NCBI RefSeq assembly: GCF_000720175.1
Contig: NZ_JOIX01000011.1
Span: forward strand, 1 to 64,000
DNA length: 64,000 bases
Source of the DNA: Streptomyces sp. NRRL S-337
Lineage (GTDB): Bacteria; Actinomycetota; Actinomycetes; Streptomycetales; Streptomycetaceae
Direction of reading: 5' to 3'
This document shows, piece after piece, positions 62,154 through 64,000 of the stretch (position 1 is its first letter; each line of letters starts with the position of its first letter). Under the pieces are notes generated by a model. It worked only from the letters and a program-made list of their open reading frames with translations. It was not told the origin of the DNA and did not search any database. A program made the translations under genes and the position numbers.

Positions 62154-64000
62154 ATGGCGCCGACCACCCTGGTCGCACTGTGGGAGCAGCAGGCAGCCGC
62201 GACACCCGACGCGGTCGCCGTCGTCGCGGGAGCACACCGCGCCACCTACGCCGACGTGGACCGCCGGGCCACGGCACTCGCCGCCGAGCTGCAGGCACGC
62301 GGCATCGGGCCGGAGCACCTGGTCGGCGTCTGTCTCGGCCGCTCGGTCGAGATGGTCGTGGCCCTGCTCGGCATCCTGAAGTCGGGCGCCGCGTACCTGC
62401 CCCTCGACCCGAGCTACCCGGCCGACCGGTTGCGGCACATGACCACCGACTCCGGGGCCGGGCTGTGGCTGTGCGACGCGGACCACCACGCGCAGGCCCT
62501 GGCGTCCGGCGTGGCCGACGTCCTGCTGGTCGGGGACCTTCCCGCGGAACCGGCCGCACCGGTGGCCCCGGTGGTACACCCGCACCACCTGGCTTACGTC
62601 ATCTACACCTCCGGTTCGACCGGCCTGCCCAAGGGCGTGGCCGTCGACCACGCGGCGCTCGCCTCGTTCCTGCGGAGTGTGGCCGAACGCCCCGGCCTCG
62701 GGGTGGACGACCGGGTCCTCGCGCTGACCCCGCTGTCGTTCGACATCTCGATACTGGAGCTGTTCCTGCCGCTGACCCGGGGAGCGACGGTGGTGATGGC
62801 CCCGCGCGCCGCCAACACCGACCCCGAGCTGCTGGCCGCCACCCTCTCCGAGGCGGGTGTGAGCGTCGTCCAGGCAACCCCCACCACCTGGCGGATGCTG
62901 CTGGCGTCCGGCTGGACGGACGGGCACGGCCGGGTACTGCTGTCGGGCGGTGAGCCACTCGATCCGCAGCTGGCCCGGGACCTGCTCGCCACCGGCGGCA
63001 CCCTGTGGAACCTGTACGGGCCGACCGAGGCGACGGTGTGGGCCACCGCCGCCCGCATCGACGCCGTGGCCGACCGGGTCACGGTCGGCACGGCCCTGTC
63101 CAACACCCGGCTGCACGTCGTCGACGAGGACGGGCGGGAGGTCGGCCCAGGAGTCACCGGCGAGCTGTGGATCGGCGGCGCGGGCGTGGCACGCGGCTAC
63201 CTCAACCGGCCCGCGCTGACCGCCGACCGGTTCGTGCCCGACCCGTTCGGGGACGCCTCCGGGCGCCTGTACCGCACCGGCGACCTCGCCCGGTGGTCCG
63301 CCGAGGGCATGCTGGAGGTGCTGGGGCGCAACGATCACCAGGTCAAGGTGCGCGGCTTCCGCATCGAGCTCGGCGAGATCGAGGCCTGTGTGCGCAGCCA
63401 CCCCCTCGTCACGGACGCGGTGGTGCTCGTAGACCGCGAGGCAGCCGGCGGCGAGCAGTTGGTGGCGTACCTCGTGCCCGCGCACGACGCGCGGAACGTA
63501 TCCGAGGACCTGCCCCGCCAGGTCCGTGACCACCTCGCGCAGCGGCTGCCCGCCCACATGGTGGCCCAGGGCTACGCGGTGCTCGACGCCCTGCCCCGCA
63601 CCCCCGCGGGCAAGGCCGACCGCGGCGCCGTGCGGCGAATCCCGCACAGCCCGGTCCGGGCGAGCGGGCCGATGCCCGACGACGCCCCGCTGCCGCCGCA
63701 CACCGCGGCGGTGTGCCGCGTGTGGGCCGAGGTGCTCGGGCTCGACGACGTGTCCCCGTACGACGACTTCTTCGGCCTGGGTGGCCAGTCGCTCACCGCG
63801 GTACGAGCCGTGGCCCGGCTGCGTGCGGAGCTCGGCGTGCCGGTCGACGCCCGGTCGGTCTTCGCCCATCCGACACCCGCCAGGCTCGCCGCCGCCCTGG
63901 ACGGCGTGGCGCCCTCGGACGAGAAGCCGATCCCCGCGGCCGCGAGCGCCGAACTCTCCTTCGGCCAGGAGCGGATCTGGTTCTTCGAGCAGCTGAACGA
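62154..64000 (+). CDS. Non-ribosomal peptide synthetase (A-T-C..., continues past the window)
   Basis: At least 615 residues from the ATG at 62154 (GAAAGGA upstream). Adenylation domain: A3 Y-T-S-G-S-T-G-L-P-K-G, A5 N-L-Y-G-P-T-E-A-T, A7 Y-R-T-G-D-L-A-R-W, A8 F-R-I-E-L-G-E-I-E, A10 P-A-G-K-A-D-R. By PheA alignment the pocket is D-I-L-Q-L-G-L-V-W, the classical glycine code. A carrier domain (D-D-F-F-G-L-G-G-Q-S-L) follows, then the C1 motif of a condensation domain (L-S-F-G-Q-E-R-I-W-F-F) at the window edge. Starting with A and no C domain, it is an initiation module that would load glycine. Diaminopropionate is expected in later modules. Confidence 0.93.
   Translation, partial: MAPTTLVALWEQQAAATPDAVAVVAGAHRATYADVDRRATALAAELQARGIGPEHLVGVCLGRSVEMVVALLGILKSGAAYLPLDPSYPADRLRHMTTDSGAGLWLCDADHHAQALASGVADVLLVGDLPAEPAAPVAPVVHPHHLAYVIYTSGSTGLPKGVAVDHAALASFLRSVAERPGLGVDDRVLALTPLSFDISILELFLPLTRGATVVMAPRAANTDPELLAATLSEAGVSVVQATPTTWRMLLASGWTDGHGRVLLSGGEPLDPQLARDLLATGGTLWNLYGPTEATVWATAARIDAVADRVTVGTALSNTRLHVVDEDGREVGPGVTGELWIGGAGVARGYLNRPALTADRFVPDPFGDASGRLYRTGDLARWSAEGMLEVLGRNDHQVKVRGFRIELGEIEACVRSHPLVTDAVVLVDREAAGGEQLVAYLVPAHDARNVSEDLPRQVRDHLAQRLPAHMVAQGYAVLDALPRTPAGKADRGAVRRIPHSPVRASGPMPDDAPLPPHTAAVCRVWAEVLGLDDVSPYDDFFGLGGQSLTAVRAVARLRAELGVPVDARSVFAHPTPARLAAALDGVAPSDEKPIPAAASAELSFGQERIWFFEQLN

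Noticed and set aside
62112..63869. 585-codon antisense frame over the NRPS gene
   Set aside because: The plus strand carries all adenylation-domain core motifs; the antisense frame is a shadow.

Overview
The window is about 70% G+C and looks like a Streptomyces-type actinomycete chromosome. It has GTG starts, many ATGA/GTGA gene overlaps, a mycothiol-amidase-type domain, and families typical of streptomycetes (I36 peptidase inhibitor, MmyB-type regulator, DUF6000, DUF6082, MbtH/NRPS genes). The density of insertion sequences, gene fragments and frameshifted genes suggests a fluid chromosome arm or genomic island. No rRNA, tRNA or CRISPR array was seen. All calls come from reading the sequence; no database was searched.

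Layout. 1-5.3 kb: end of an IS5-type transposase, a complete IS630 element (97-1223), small secreted and EF-hand proteins, an I36 inhibitor, a second degenerate IS630 element (3088-4290) and a truncated TetR gene. 5.4-7.9 kb: a 2.56 kb transposon-like unit with near-identical 50-bp inverted ends around two cargo genes and an IS5-type transposase. 8-12 kb: nadC-phzF and a DUF1330 gene, a dihydrolipoamide dehydrogenase relic, a LysR gene with an internal TAG, and an MmyB-type relic. 12.9-19 kb: lipoprotein, membrane protein, M4 peptidase, and Tn3, IS5 and serine-recombinase remnants. 19.03-20.85 kb: an IS605-type element with apparently intact TnpA and TnpB. 20.9-24.5 kb: TetR, an alpha/beta hydrolase, and a fusion of a mycothiol-conjugate-amidase-like domain to an FAD monooxygenase. 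24.5-26.7 kb: minisatellite and debris. 26.7-31.4 kb: a coupled operon (GlxA-type regulator, TPP enzyme, SRPBCC protein, KAS III-like protein, HisC-like aminotransferase) cut off inside its last gene.

31.4-37.6 kb: debris and two MFS exporters. 37.6-40.4 kb: a decayed NRPS termination module (partial C, A, T, TE) coupled to an MFS exporter; it carries an in-frame TAG and a frameshift. 41-43 kb: MarR and MFS genes with a palindromic operator. 43-45 kb: a decayed tyrosine-recombinase pair. 45.9-48.3 kb: an ISL3 element with a cargo gene, bounded by an exact 8-bp target duplication. 48.5-53 kb: hydrolase, DUF6082, two imine-reductase-like genes (one with an internal TAG) and a divergent GlxA-type regulator with a perfect palindrome between them. 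53.3-54.6 kb: two coupled unknown genes. 55.9-58 kb: a bicovalent-flavin oxidase and a VOC protein. 59.1 kb to the end: the start of an apparently intact NRPS cluster with SbnA/SbnB-type 2,3-diaminopropionate genes, MbtH, a type II thioesterase, and an NRPS whose first A domain reads as glycine-type.

Functional units with some support are: a TetR-controlled detoxification-like module (20.9-24.5 kb), a truncated ketide or acyloin-type biosynthetic operon (26.7-31.4 kb), a dead NRPS terminal module with exporter, and a diaminopropionate NRPS cluster continuing past the window. The rest is mostly mobile DNA and its wreckage.
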